Below are positions 22,145-33,595 of a stretch of DNA of 64,000 bases, piece after piece. The stretch lies in contig VCMS01000153.1 in the NCBI GenBank assembly GCA_022539475.1, positions 62,001 through 126,000 on the forward strand. The letters are read 5' to 3'. Origin of the DNA: Gracilaria domingensis (lineage: Eukaryota > Rhodophyta > Florideophyceae > Gracilariales > Gracilariaceae). The position numbers and the translations under genes are program-made. The notes beneath the pieces were generated by a model that saw only the letters and a list, made by a program, of their open reading frames with translations, had not been told where the DNA came from and ran no database searches. Numbering within the stretch: the stretch's first letter is position 1; each line of letters opens with the position of its first letter.

Positions 22145-22666
22145 TCAGATGCCTGCAGGAGCAGACAAGATAACCCCAAGATAGCAGAAACTCTCCGCTA
22201 ACAGGAAGCGGGGAGAGTAATTAAACGAGAGTGTGGTTCGGCGTTCGATGCCGAATGCCAACACAACGACAGAATGCAGCGCCAACAGACCAACACACCA
22301 AGGCTGTCGGCGGAACAGTAGAATGGGCAGGGCTAAGGCGTTCGATCCTGTCGTCGATACCACCATAAACCTAGTAACCAGGCGAGGTGACGACAGGAAG
22401 GGAACCCGTGCAATGCGTACCACTGCCCACGTCCGTCCGGGGGAACGGGGATGTAGATATGATCGCAATGTGCGGACGAGCCCAATGGAGGGCAGCACAA
22501 GGCGACTGTGTAGGGAACGGCGGGAGACCGGGCCGCCGGGAATAAGGAAATGTAGGGGGAAAGGTTCGGGGCAGGGAGGCGCAGACTGCGCTGAGGGAAG
22601 ATGGGAGTGCCAAAGGAAAGAAGGTTGATGACGACGGAAAGGGAGGAAGAAAGGCGAGAGAGGCAA
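22145..22666 (-). other. Open frame in LTR leader (173 codons), function doubtful
   Basis: A 173-codon frame begins shortly after the LTR TATA box and is open in all three LTRs (13664-14185, 22145-22666, 38862-39383). The solo-LTR copy differs by many amino-acid replacements, which does not suggest selection on a protein. Composition is Pro/Ser/Leu/Arg-rich with no recognisable domain. Recorded because it would be the first ORF on the element RNA. Confidence 0.25.
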
Positions 22667-22739
22667 GGATGGGGGGGTCGTCGAGGGGGGAAGGGGTCTG
22701 CCCGAGTTAGGTTGGCTGCGAAGCTTCGAACTCGTGGGG

Positions 22740-22745
22740 TTTATA
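22740..22745 (-). promoter_or_regulatory. TATA box in Gypsy 5' LTR
   Basis: GATATAAACCCC on the - strand, conserved at the same place in all three LTR copies of the family (14,261-14,266 and 39,461-39,466). Transcription of the element would start about 30 bp downstream. Confidence 0.65.
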
Positions 22746-23445
22746 TCTACAATTCTTGTGGTTCGTATACCCTAAGTTGTAACTTGCTCACCGTGTAGTC
22801 CTAAATACCCTAGTTCTGCTCACCATCCATAACATGTAATGATGTCAGCGCACGGCTCTTCGTTATGTAGGTCGGTGGTTGGTCAGTGATGATATGTTAG
22901 GTCCTGAACCAGTTTCGTAGCAATGCAGAGGAACAGCAGCGCGAGAGGCGCAACACCAGTACAGAGCCAGTGGTACCATCTTCCGTTTCAGGCACGCGGC
23001 AGCGCACGGCGCGCAACCTCATCTCCCTCTGCCTCAGGCGCGCCGAAGCGCGCGGCGCGCGACTTCATCGTCCTCAGACGCGCCGCAACGCGCGGCGCGC
23101 GACTTCATTGTCCTCTTCCTTATGCGCGCCGCATCGTGCGGCGCGCAACCTCATTATCCTCATTGGCGCGCCACAGCACGTGGCGCGCAGCTTCCTTCTC
23201 TTTGCCGCCGCGCCGAATCGCCCGATCTCATCATCTTCGGCCGCGCGCCGCGGCGCGCGGCGCGTAGCAGTGAGCGCAGACGGGGCGGCAGACGCACGGC
23301 GGCGAGCGCAGACGGGGGCGGCGACGGGCGCAGTTCAGGGGTGGAGGGTGATTTTATCTCCGGAGCAATCTCCGGAGATAAGAAAATCTTTTGGCCGTGT
23401 CCAAGGGAGTGCGGGACAATCTCTTGGAACCGCCTCCACACGTAC

Positions 23446-24035
23446 CACAGCGGTTTTCAAGTTATTAACTGACACCGGTGAACGGTCATGGATTGGCACG
23501 TGATATGCAATCTCCACGGCACGTGACCACAGTCACCAATCTCATATATACCGCCTTTGCGGCCGTTCAGACATTCCACGGACGTGGGTATTACACCGTT
23601 AATTTGGGCGCCGCGCTTGTAGCACTCCATACTTCTTGCGTGCCCCATAGGGTTACCTTTTTCATCAACTTCCGGCTTCCTGGCTTCAACGTCCAGTCTT
23701 CCTAACTTCCTTCGACTGATGCACGCTGGAGATAGAATGAAGGTCATGGTGACCACCCCAATTTGTTCATGTCACAAAAGCGGAGGCCGAAGCTCAGAAC
23801 GAGGCAAGAGCTGAGCAAGGAACAAATCCGACGCGGGTGAAAGCGGGTTAGAGCTATCCGTGTATGTCTAAAACATCGATTCGGTAGTGCAATCGGACTG
23901 ATGCTGAATTAATTCTTTCGGAATGCCCATGAGCATGATTTCGTTAAACTGTCGTATGTGTGAGCTGTGTGACCTGTATGTGTACCGAGATGGAATGGGT
24001 ATACCGGATGCTTGTAGCGCAAACAACACGGCTTT
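23446..24035. other. Intergenic stretch, nothing identified
   Basis: Right flank of the Gypsy insertion. Only short overlapping frames; no motif, repeat or RNA gene recognised. Confidence 0.4.
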
Positions 24036-24700
24036 CTACAAAGAAAGGTTTTGGTTCTCAGAACCGAAGAGAACTTGGTCGCGTGATATTCGTAAATACT
24101 TCATAACCATACTAGATGGAGTATGACGTGTTTCCCAGCCCACATTACGCCAGTATTTTATAACGAGGGGCCTAGCTGTTCTTGTCGCTGTCCGCCGTCG
24201 GATTCGGAGTTCAGGAGTGTCCCGTCTGACTACCAAGTCTGTCCTTTGCAAGTAGAACAAACTGACAGCCCGCAGGTGAAGGATGAAGCCGACAAGATTT
24301 GTGCAGCAATCTTTTATATCCCAAATTCAGCAGATCCGCAACCAGTATCGAAAAGTTTACACATTATTATCGCCGGTCACCCAAGCCGGATCAGCTTAGA
24401 TGATCTCAAATCCGCGAAATTGCGCGCGTAAGCTTCGCGAAGGTTCTTCACGTGCGCTGTCTGTGTTGGGGACCCATAGCCGTGCTCCTCGTGATATCTT
24501 GAGATGGCCGAAAGATATTGGGGCGAAGAGCTGAGCGAAAATCGTCCTTCAGCTGTTAGATGCCCTATAAGAGTAGCAACATGCAAATCTTTCTTGGTCA
24601 AAAGCGTGATACCATGACTTGAACAAATTTCAAACCATCCACTTGACTGTGTAGACCGGTTTTGTCGGCTCTTAGCAGAGTATAGATGTGCCGTTATCAG
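24036..24700 (-). pseudogene. Tyrosine recombinase remnant
   Basis: Core-binding domain pattern on the - strand: GWFEICSSHGITLL, LIGHLTAEGRFSLSS, QYLSAISRYHEEHGYGSP (about 24,650-24,450). After a frame change comes GFILHLRAVSLFYLQRTDLV and a basic strand, which fits the region of the first catalytic Arg. The His-x-x-Arg and Tyr motifs were not found, so it is broken or truncated. The family (DIRS, Ngaro or PAT) is unresolved. Confidence 0.5.
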
Positions 24701-25104
24701 TTCTGCGGCAACCAACGCTGCCGCTGGGCAGCCATTAGACCGCGTCCTGTGACTAAGTACTGAAGTCCGAAAGCTCTCCTGGTATTGACCTAGAACCCTA
24801 TTGTCGCGATCGCGACCTATCACGTTTCCGTGCGAAGTCGTCCGTGAAGCATCGCGAAAGGGATCTGCCTTGGTCAGCGCTCCATTAACTGTGGAATATC
24901 TGAGTAGATTTAAAAAGGACAGAAAGACGGATTCTGTGCAGGTGCGGGGACGGGTAGATGGGTTGTGTAAGATGGACTGCATGTGTAGATTACACAACAA
25001 AAATTGGAAATTGCATTGAGCTAGTGCTTCGAGGGACAGATGAGAGTGTAATAGTATGAAAATGGAGATGAACATACGCAAATGATAATCCCAGAGAAAC
25101 ACTT

Positions 25105-25470
25105 TGATATCCGCTTGATATTCGTTAGATATGCTTTGGATATCCAAGTGATTTCTCGGATATCCATCTGATTTTCAAAGTTAGATATACGGCCGATGTA
25201 CATAGGATACACGACAATTCTTACAATATCAATACCAATGATATTCGTCTGATTTCTGGATGTCTGAATGATGTGAGAGCAATTCCAAGAGAAGCAACTT
25301 TGGTTTTCGAAATCATTCGTTATATCTACTGTTATATCTTTCAAAGTAGTTGATGTATGTCTCAAGGGCATCAATAGAGTATCATTTCGTACATCATCTG
25401 TCATATCTACTGGATGTCGCAAGGATATCATGGATATACGTAATACATCCAGATGATATCCGAAAGACAT
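25105..25470. repeat. GATATC-rich AT tract
   Basis: At least five GATATC sites, often as GGATATCC, plus many related GATAT/ATATC words in about 360 bp. It lies between the recombinase and RNase H remnants. Looks like a decayed short-period repeat; no gene seen. Confidence 0.4.
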
Positions 25471-26169
25471 CCGGATTTCAAATCTGCGGGGTATCATTCG
25501 AGCCTCTGTATACTTCTCTGGGTACGGCAAGTGATCTGTGGAGCAATTTGGCTTCATGCAAACGTAGTGTAGGTTCTATTCATTATAGACTGAGATGTTC
25601 AGAGCAAACCTAGACCAGCTTCAAAATCATGAACAGCAAACTACTCTTAAACTTTATCTTTCCACTCCCCAGCACGTCCGCGCACTGACATCTGCCGTTT
25701 TACCTGCGTCTGTTTGTTATCTTGACCTCATCAGCGCATCTTAAGCTACCGCGTACGCGCGCCAGTGGCTCCAACCTCGGCCGATTGATATTCACTGCGC
25801 AGACATTTTCCTTTGGCGCGAGTACCATGCTTGCTTCGGCCAGTGAGATGCAACGAGTATACCTCATGTTTTCTCCTGTAGAATCTTGTCGAGAACCAGA
25901 CTCAGAAATTCGAAGGGCAGGGTTTACAAATGACACACATCAGGTTCCCACTTCTGGTTGAGGTGCCCGTAAAGATATTTCTGCCTTGCCGCCAGCCACT
26001 GCCAGCCTCTCTCCTAAAAGTCTGCTCCAAAAAACATGACGGTCGAACTGGTATTTCCACCTTAACGCCTCGAGTAGATGTCAGGTCGCGCGGGCGTCCT
26101 GAGGGGGCCAGGTTTGCAAGAACCGGTCTGCAAATCTGTTGACTTTAATGGTGAGCCAATTCGCCTGGA

Positions 26170-26490
26170 TACTGATTCCCAGAATCTGGATGCCCCATCA
26201 TTGCTTTGCACGCCGAATCCATGGAATTCAGCACTGTCACAACAGTCTCATTGTCTTCCGGTATTAGCAAGATCTTGATAGCCAGATCCCACAGAAACAT
26301 CGCGAAATGGTTTGACGTCAACAACCGGACGGCTCGCAGCTCGCGCAGGGTAATAGATATCTGGCGCTCTGGTGGGTGCCATAATCCACCACCTAATCAC
26401 AACCAGGGGCTCCCTGCGATGAGATCCTGATCTATAGCTCCTCCATATCCTACGTCCGTGGCGTGGCTGTGCATTGCCATCCTGGACTTG
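26170..26490 (-). pseudogene. DIRS-like RNase H remnant
   Basis: - strand frame with SHATDVGYGGAIDQDLIAGS, then a stop, GLWHPPERQISITLRELRAV, and later LLIPEDNETVVTVLNSMDSA. The D-x-G-Y-G-G-A start, the L-R-E-L-R-A-V helix and the D-N-x-T block are the RNase H pattern of DIRS-type elements. It lies directly downstream of the RT remnant. Confidence 0.6.
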
Positions 26491-26640
26491 GCTGCAGTTT
26501 GTGGTCACCTTGCTCCATAAATGACCGCTAGTGGTGAAGTTTTCGCAGGAATTGACACGAAAACCTAACTGATTTGCGGGAACAGCTTCTTTCGGGTGTA
26601 GCGCTTGCGCCAGGTCCCTGTAGAGAGCTCGAGTGTAAAA

Positions 26641-27146
26641 CTATACCAAGGGAAATGCTAGAGAGAGCGAAACAGAGACACCGCAAAATTGCTGGATGAG
26701 CGGCGTAGGGGCTAGCCGTCGGTTCAATGATGCCACTTTGACGAGCGACTTCGCAAGGCGACGAACCCTAAGCATCTTGTGAGGGACTACGCGTACTTCC
26801 ATACGAAAAGTATCGATGCGAAAACCCAAGTGATCGATTTGTTCTGCTTCTTGCCACTCTCCTTTCAGCGGATGCCGCGTTATACCCTGGCGACGTAGTA
26901 AGCGACTCAACTTCTTGCGGGCCCCTTTTAAGTCTCGCTGAGTGTAGCGGTGCCCGAATGGAGAGGGTGCGACAAGAACGTTGTCGTTCTAGGGCAGAAA
27001 ACGATACTAAGCGATTGTAGTATAAACCGGAATGGTGGTGTCAGCAACTTCGTGAGGCACATAGCTGACCGGACTAACCCGAAGGGCAGAGCCACGTATC
27101 GAAAGTACCAACCCTGATAATGAGACAATCGCATTGCTGGGTGCAA
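26641..27146 (-). pseudogene. DIRS-like reverse transcriptase remnant
   Basis: Two frames on the - strand. First YFRYVALPFGLVRSAMCLTK (about 27,100), the fingers/palm block of DIRS RT. A segment with two stops in which YNDNVLVAPS stands where Y-x-D-D is expected lies between them (about 26,995). Then LLRRQGITRHPLKGEWQEAE, IDHLGFRIDT and the thumb-like FCGVSVSLSLAFPL. The altered catalytic pair and the stops mark it as dead. Confidence 0.65.
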
Positions 27147-28350
27147 ATAGAATGCTCAATAGCCTCCTTTTGATATCCCAGGACATTAGAAAGTCTCCTT
27201 GTCGTAGATCGATTGGAAATGCGAGTATCGTTTCTATCTATACCGAGACACGTTCAAAGTGCCTCCACTGGCCGCTAAAGGTCACCCAAAAGTGCCCTTG
27301 GGGCTCCGCCGTAGAGTAGATGCGCCATACGGTAAAGGCGGAGGAAACCAACAAACCTTCCTGTACTTTTCTCATAGCCTATTCTTCTAAAACGTCTTCG
27401 CTTTTTAGGTATGCTCCGATACACCAATCGTGAGCTCTACGGGGATATGCGGAACCGAGAGCAGCACTGAACCATTTGTGAAAGGTATTGAGAGAGGATA
27501 CATGATACAGTATCGAATGGCGCTTGCCACAAAGGAAGACGCTCCGAGAAAACTGATCCAATTTCTCGCTCGCAAAGACGTCTTACGCTGGAGCCGTATG
27601 GTTTCTTATATCCCACTGGCGTTCAGCAGTTACGGAATCACTGAATAACAGAATCAAGATCACCAGGCGATCCCTCCATCTTCTCGTACTTGCCATACTG
27701 CGCAACCATGAGCTCAGAAAGCTCCTTTGCTGCCTCTGTTTTGAGATGAGACGATAAATTCTTTCACACTGAACGGTGGATACCGATGAATATTTTCCGG
27801 GGCTTGGTTCGACGAAAAATGACAAATAAAGAGCATGTAGCATTCCGTTTCCCGTTTATCCTTGAAATGCTACCGATGAATATTAAGAAATTCAAACGTG
27901 ACCAATGGAGCTCTGTACGATACTAATAAAATTGAAGTTCATCCTCGAGAGTAATAAACCGTTTTTAAAGCTGCATCGAGCCAGGAGTCGGTTCACTGCA
28001 CGTTTTTGTACCATATATATACTCGGACTTCTCAAGCAAGTAGTGCTTGAGACTGTTAGGTTTTATTATTAAATCACTGTTTCAAGGCTTAAGGTAGTTA
28101 TGTTGCTCTATGAGTCATGTTTTAACTTCTTCAGAAAGTTATGTTTCTGCCACTCATCGTACTGTGTAAAAGCATTTTCGCTACTGCATCAAAATGGGCT
28201 TCGGTTTCTTTGGCATTTTTTTATTGATTAACTATTAGAGCACAGTCCTCGACATGAGAGATAGTAGATAAGTTTGGTTCTGTTATTTTTTTGGTTAGTT
28301 GACTTGCTGTAGAAGGTGTGTACAGTTCGTTGGTAAAACAATGTTTTCAA
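27147..28350. other. AT-rich stretch, nothing firmly identified
   Basis: May include the 5' end of the DIRS-like element (left part). Short - strand frames at 27379-27561 and 27583-27843 have no motif I recognise. The part from about 27,850 is AT-rich without coding signs. Confidence 0.35.
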
Positions 28351-28500
28351 TGCGGCCACATTTGGGCCATATTTCGGCCATATTTGGGCCACATGCATGA
28401 AAACGAAACCTGCTTATCTTACCGAGATATATGATTTCACGAGTTTTCGACTTATACGCCAACATTTCGGTCACATATCGGCCATATTTCGGCCATATCC
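28351..28500. repeat. 11-bp GGCCATATTT-type repeats (two clusters)
   Basis: Clusters at 28352-28393 and 28461-28500 of units like CGGCCATATTT and GGGCCATATTT with an 11-bp period, three to four units each, about 70 bp apart. Confidence 0.6.
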
Positions 28501-28518
28501 GGGGTTAAAATATATATT

Positions 28519-28845
28519 TTGGCTGCTTTAGAACGATTCGGAGTTGTGGACAAAGAACTAGAGAGGACATCATTGCTTTACATAGAAACATGGTGTTTCG
28601 GTTTTCTCCGCTTTGCCGCCATTCACGGTGTTACCGTTTTCGGCGCCTTATCTGTATTGCAGCCAATTTCTAGGCCTATTGCCGACCTGGTAGAACGTCT
28701 ATTTCCCAAAGAGCGCCAGTTCTTTGGCGATTTGATTTTGAGTAATTCCTGCATTCACCCTATGCAAGGAGCGCACTGGCTCGTGCTTTACTCACTCGCC
28801 GTCGTCGTGTGCTTATGTACTTCTATTCACTGTAACGCTGTTTGA
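28519..28845 (+). other. Open frame cut by Copia C insertion
   Basis: Frame open from 28,435, with residues such as GFLRFAAIHGVTVFGALSVL and ISRPIADLVERLFPKERQFF. Only TTG and no ATG starts the printed frame. From 28,761 on it reads Copia C LTR. Joining the flanks across the Copia C insertion lengthens the frame by only about nine residues before a TAA, so if it was a gene its end is near here. Not recognised; could be chance. Confidence 0.2.
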
Positions 28846-28888
28846 CGCTTGAAAATGGGATGCATCAAGATGTGATGGCTGTTTGACA
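28761..28888 (-). repeat. Copia C 3' LTR
   Basis: 128 bp. On the - strand it starts TGTCAAACAGCC after a GGGGAC purine stretch and ends CTCCTTGCATA. The 5' LTR is the same but lacks 41 bp between two TGTCAAACAGC/CGTCAAACAGC repeats. Its uninterrupted GCTTTACTCACTCGCC shows the empty site of the 11-kb element that splits the 5' LTR. Confidence 0.8.
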
Positions 28889-30396
28889 GTCCCCGGTTGA
28901 TGCATCGCATTTTGGAAGATATGGGCGCGGGCTAACGTGAAGCAATGCTCGCAGTGTCTCGTATCGTTCGATAGGGAGAGGCTTTGTGAACATGTTCGCT
29001 CGTATTTGTGCTGAGGGTACGCGGTGAAGCTGAATTCTTCTGTTGGATACGTGGTGGTCAAGGTAATGGTGACTGAAATCGATATACTTTTGGCGTTTTG
29101 TCGGGGCTTGGCTTTGAGCTATGAGAATGGTCGAACTGTTATCGATGTAGTGCGGTACTGGTGTCTTTCCGGAGTCTTCTGCGTCGCCAAGCAATTTTTG
29201 AAGCCAATAAGTGTGTCTGGTTGCGTCTGTTGCTGCTATATATTCAGCTTCAGTGGTGGACAGGGCTACCGCATTTTGACGTCCCGAGCTACATGAGACG
29301 GGTGTGTCTAGGACAAAATGGACCTTGCCTGTGATAGAATTTTGGTTTTTTTCATTGGCATAGTCTGCGTCACTGTACACTGACAGTCAAGCTGCAGGTT
29401 GTTTTGGATGGAATGTACGATAGTAGAGGACGTATGTGCGCGTGCCTTTCAGATATTGCAGGAGGGATTTGAGTGCATGTTTGTCATGCTGTTGTGGGGC
29501 TGCCATATGGTGTGCGAGCCTGTTTGTTCCATAAGCTATATCTGGACGTGTGCTGTCTTCCGTATGTCCCCGAGCGTTTGGCGATATCGTTTTGCTTCTT
29601 GCGGATTTAACGCTTTCGTTTGTTCTTGCTAGTCCAGGGCTTTCAGGTTATTGTATGGGGTGCGAGTGGGGTTGCAGTCGGTAATTTTGGTTTGTTCTAA
29701 GACAGCATCAACTGCGTCCGGTTGTGATATATGTGTTCCATCCAAAGTGCGGGTGATGGTCCAGTTTAAGAAGCGGGTTGGTGTCCCGAGTCTCTTGACC
29801 TTTTATTTCGTCAGAAGCTTTCTGTAGAGGTCGTCAATTCGGATTTGTTGAGATGCAAGTACGAGGAAGTCGTCTATGGTAGTGCTAACGACAGTGTACT
29901 GGTTACCGTTGGTAAGGGTATACAGGCATGGATCATGCTCCGATTTTTTGAAGCCGATGGACGTGAGGAGTTTTTGTAGGCCGAAGTTGTAGAAGTAGGC
30001 GGCGGTAGGAGAGCCATATAAATTGCCTATAAGTTGACCAAATTTGCTGTTGTGACGGTAACTGCCATCGAAGTTTGGAATTTGTCGTACATATACTGGT
30101 TTGTCGTGGTCGTATTTTTCATGGAGAGAGGCTCACTTGATGTCGAAGTGTTCGAGTGGGAGGTTGTGAGCTGCATGTAATGCGAGTAGCATACTTTGTG
30201 TCATGCGATCGGCTGTGTGTGTTGTGGTATGACTAGGATCAAAGTGAAGTCCCGGTTTCATCAGGTTGCCTCGTAAATTGCATCTGGACTTGCGTTGCGT
30301 GATGTGGCCTTCGGCCGATCTTTTGTAACGATATAGCATCATTAGTGGGATGACATGTTCATTTGGAGCTTCGAACGTCTTTGGAAGCCATCGCAT
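28865..30396 (-). pseudogene. Copia C reverse transcriptase-RNase H
   Basis: - strand. RT start MTQSMLLALHAAHNLPLEHFDIK (about 30,130-30,200), a stop, then FGQLIGNLYGSPTAAYFYN and catalytic TTIDDFLVLAS (about 29,880). FLNWTITRTLDG and SQPDAVDAVLE follow. RNase H is YSDADYANEKNQNSITG, LSTTEAEYIAATDA, IDNSSTILIA and ANMFTKPL (29380-28865). Stops near 30,130, 29,805 and 29,630 break the frame. It ends just before the 3' LTR. Confidence 0.85.
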
Positions 30397-30410
30397 GCTG
30401 TTGTGGGTGT

Positions 30411-31205
30411 CTAAGTTTTGGAGTTCGACGTCATATTCGGTCTTCCATTGTGCGGCATCCGGATACTTGCGTGTTTGTTGGATGCTTGTGGAGGAAGGGG
30501 GGCGGTGTTGATGTCAATTGTGTTTGGAAACGATTGTGTGCCATAGCTTCTCACTTTGAATGCATAAGGTTGGGTGCCAGCTGAATCTGTGAGTTTGTGA
30601 TATGGGTGGAAATCTTCTGCGCGTACAGTTTGGTATGCATCCGTGCGGAGATTGAGAATTACTATATGGGTGGGAGAGACCGCGTACATGTAACGTTCAG
30701 GGTCTGCTCGTGATTGTAGTTTGGATTTGGGTGAGTATATAGGTATTGTTCCTAGTTGGCCGCACGTGTAGCGACGTTTGAGCTGGGGGAAATCGTTGTA
30801 CCATAGGTGGTAAGGGGATGATCCAGCGGTGGCGTGGTGTAGCAGATTGTATTTGAATATGGTATCTCTTGCTGCATCTTCCCAGTAGGAGTCGTCAAGT
30901 TTGGTGGTATGGAGCAGAGTGCGTACGGAGTTCATAATTGTTCTGTTGAGTCTTTCGGCTATGCTATTTTCTTGCGGTTGGTGTGGTGTTCTGAGGTGAT
31001 CTTGAAGCTTGTAGTTTGCGTATACCTGTTGTATTTTGTGGGAGGTGTACTCTTTGGCGTTGTCCGTTCGGAAGTGGGCGAGTGGATGACGAAGATTTTG
31101 CTTGATGTGATGAAGTGTGTTATTGATATGCGTTGGGATTTCCTTTCGGTTCTTAATAAAGTGTGCCATAACAAATTTGCTCATGGCGCATACGAGAAGT
31201 AACAT
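30411..31205 (-). pseudogene. Copia C integrase
   Basis: Integrase core on the - strand: FRTDNAKEYTSHKIQ (about 31,070) and PHQPQENSIAERLNRTIMNS (about 30,960), with the C-terminal block YNLLHHATAGSSPYHLWY. The first catalytic Asp lies upstream in the gap to the next frame. Separated from the protease part by a frame break near 31,210-31,300. Confidence 0.85.
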
Positions 31206-31295
31206 GTGGTTGTTGCCATGACTTGATTCTGGTTTGATAGGGCCGCATGTGTCGGAGCTAATATAGGCTCCTACAGGGTAATGATAGGATTTTCG

Positions 31296-32060
31296 TCAAT
31301 GAGGAGATGGGTGCGTTTTGCCGTGGTGGCAGGAGCTGCATGTGAGTTGAATACCATCTGGTAGTGTGGTGGGCATGAGCAGTATGAGTCTTCGTTTTGC
31401 TGTAAGTGCGAGTGTGCGCGGGTCGGCATGGTTAAGGCGCAGATGCCAGTTCTGTGCTTGTAGTTGGATGTTCGAAAGTTTGGATTGTGTGGCTGGGTTG
31501 TGTAGGTTGCGAAGATCCTTTGTGGTTATGGTACGTCTGGTTTTGGTTGATATGGGAGGCGGGTGCGAGCGGTGAGTTTGATGTTGTTGCTGGTGGCTGA
31601 TCAATGTGCGCTTGGGTGTGTTGTGTTGGGTTGCTGGTGATGGACGAGGTTTCGTGCTGTTTGTGGTCCGTCGAATGGGAAGTGTACGTGCGGTATGCGC
31701 AGAGCTTGGTGATGTGGTGATTACGTTGATGGTATATCGATTTGTGTGCCATGGGGCGCTAGCAATGATTGATGGTGGATTGTGCTGTTTATTAATGATA
31801 TAGCCCTTATTGGATGTAAACGCTACTAGACCGTATCGTCCGGCCATATCATGCACTGATAAGAGGTTATGCTTAATTGATTTGTTGGCCAGCGCAAATG
31901 TGCTGATGGTCTTATTCTTTTTGGTGTTCAAGCGCAGGGTTCCACTGTGCGTGCATGTCGTCTGGTGAGCAGTGGCAGATTGTGTAAGAACGGGTTTGGA
32001 GAGGGAGTTCATGTCAAGTATGGGTTTTGTGATGTGTGTAGAGTGGACACCGCTGTCCAA
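31296..32060 (-). pseudogene. Copia C protease and GAG-pre-integrase
   Basis: Starts MDSGVHSTHITKP, which is the Copia protease active site (D-S-G). HNLLSVHDMAGRYGLVAF is the usual protease end. LRLNHADPRTLALTAKRRL and CSSCHHGKTHPS are the pre-integrase zinc block that normally precedes the integrase core. - strand; overlaps the gag frame in another phase at 32,014-32,060. Confidence 0.8.
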
Positions 32061-33220
32061 TAGCTGTCCAATATAAACGTTCTAAAGCTTCATTTTTCTC
32101 TTCATTCATGGGCTCGGGGTTGTTCGGGATCATGGGGTATTGATGAGGGGGGTAGTGATATACGGGTGCCGGGCCTGCATGTTGGTAGTTGGCCTGTGGT
32201 TTCACGTTTCTGAATTTCTTGGGCTCGGCATTGTGCATCAGTGTGGTTGTACTTAATGCGAAGAGAAGTATGGTAGCTGCATAACTGAGCCTAAGGAATT
32301 CGTTTTGGCGGCGGTGGAAAGCGACCAAAGTTTTGTTGTTGAGGGTACTGAAGACATTGATACTGATGTAACACTGGGCCGTCGTACCCGGTGAAACCTT
32401 AGGTGCTCGAGGGTTGAGAGGATATGAGCGTCGGTTAGTAGATGCTGAAGAGTGTTTTGAAATGTTGAATGAAATCTCTGATAGTTTTTGGCTTAAGAGC
32501 TGCGATGGGTGCAAGTACGGCTTTTAGAGGGCGTACAGATTTGAGTCCATTGACTAAAAAGTCGACCGTAGTCTCTTCGTCTTCAATGTTTGGATATTTG
32601 GCGGCGAAATTATTCGGGCCAATTTTGATGTGATTGTCAATATAATCGTCGATGGCCTCTTCAAACAGGACCGTGTATGTCTCCTTTCTCAGGAATTTGT
32701 GGTCATCCTTGTTGGATCTGTTGATGTGGTTGATGATGCTTTAGAGCTGTTCGTGAGACGTAGGGTGGGCATCTGAGACGATGAAAATTCCTGTAATCTT
32801 TGTTGGTACGCTACTGAGTATTGCAGACAGTGCTCGATTCTGTTTTTTGTAGAGGGTTTCGTGTTCTCGAGGATCTTTTGGTTGCTTTGGAGTTCCAGTC
32901 AGGTGTGGAAGTGCGTTTGCGGTAATTGCATAGCTTTTGAAGGCGAGATACCACGGAGCGCAGTTGGCTACGCTAGGCTCTAGGATTGGGTGATGATGGT
33001 TGGGGTTTATGTAAAACGTTGTTGTAGAATGCGGTTTCTGAACTTGAGTGGTGTCTACTGCAGAGTGGTTGTCTCTGGCTGTTTCTATGGTGTTGGTGTA
33101 TAGTTCTTGAATGTATGGGTCTTGGCGTAGAGCGCGCCTGAGTAGGCGGGCGGTGCGGGTGGTGTTGCTGATCTTTATGAGTGGTGGGGGTTCGGGGTGG
33201 AAAGGTTGGGCGTAGCGGTT
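32061..33220 (-). pseudogene. Copia C gag
   Basis: - strand frame from about 33,215 to 32,450 with one TAA at 32743-32741, containing WYLAFKSYAITANALPHL, SVPTKITGIFIVSDAH, FEEAIDDYIDNH and TVDFLVNGLKSVRPL: a helical Copia-type gag without a CCHC knuckle. Another frame (32514-32014) continues with CSYHTSLRIKYNHTDAQC-type residues and a Pro-rich tail. No ATG is obvious near the pogo-like insertion at 33,236. Confidence 0.65.
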
Positions 33221-33595
33221 AGCGTCTTGGGGCTACCTTCCAGACCAGGGTAATTATGAACAAGGGCTAATTTGGAACACCAACAACTTGAGAAGGTTAT
33301 GAACCTCTTAGCTCGTAGTAGCCGTTCTGTAGACCCTGCGGACCGCAAAAGCACATCGCGTAACTAGAAACGACACGTAGAACTCAGTTTGAACAAAAAT
33401 GGCGCGCTTTCCTCTTCACAGACACCTGTATTCTTCAGTCTACGTCTGTTGTGTTTATTGACGTATGTTTGTACCTTAGACGCCAGATTCAAACAAAAGG
33501 GCGCCAAACGCGCTGCACAAATCCATACCTCAAAGCCAATGTTCTCTTGCGCTCACCATGTGCCACTGCCTGTCTTCGACTACATCACAGTCGCC

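Larger units (their letters stand above)
13555..23440 (-). mobile_element. Gypsy-type LTR retrotransposon (9.9 kb)
   Basis: Complete element in reverse orientation with TGTGGA...TCCACA LTR ends and a perfect 5-bp target duplication CGTAC (13550-13554 and 23441-23445). Gene order on the - strand is gag, protease with an acidic linker, RT, RNase H, integrase and an extra C-terminal region, which is Gypsy/Metaviridae order. Two pol stops and a gag/pro frame change are present. The two LTRs are very similar with scattered differences, so the insertion is not ancient. Confidence 0.95.
22035..23440 (-). repeat. Gypsy 5' LTR
   Basis: 1,406 bp, TGTGGAGG...CGTCCACA in element orientation. Collinear with the 3' LTR, with scattered substitutions and a few small indels. 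It contains the GC-palindrome array (about 22,985-23,275) upstream of TATAAA, then about 700 bp of R/U5 leader before gag. Confidence 0.95.
24036..27146 (-). mobile_element. Degraded DIRS-like (tyrosine-recombinase) retroelement
   Basis: On the - strand the order is RT (27,146-26,641), RNase H (about 26,490-26,170) and a tyrosine-recombinase-like region (about 24,690-24,036). This is the RT-RH-YR order of DIRS/Ngaro-type elements, which lack an integrase. Stops and frame changes occur in every part. No terminal repeats were located, so the ends are only the outermost recognised coding. Confidence 0.65.

Noticed and set aside
24377..25147. 256-codon ORF as a host gene
   Set aside because: Only its C-terminal 100 residues have a pattern, that of a tyrosine-recombinase core-binding domain; the rest is AT-rich flanking DNA.
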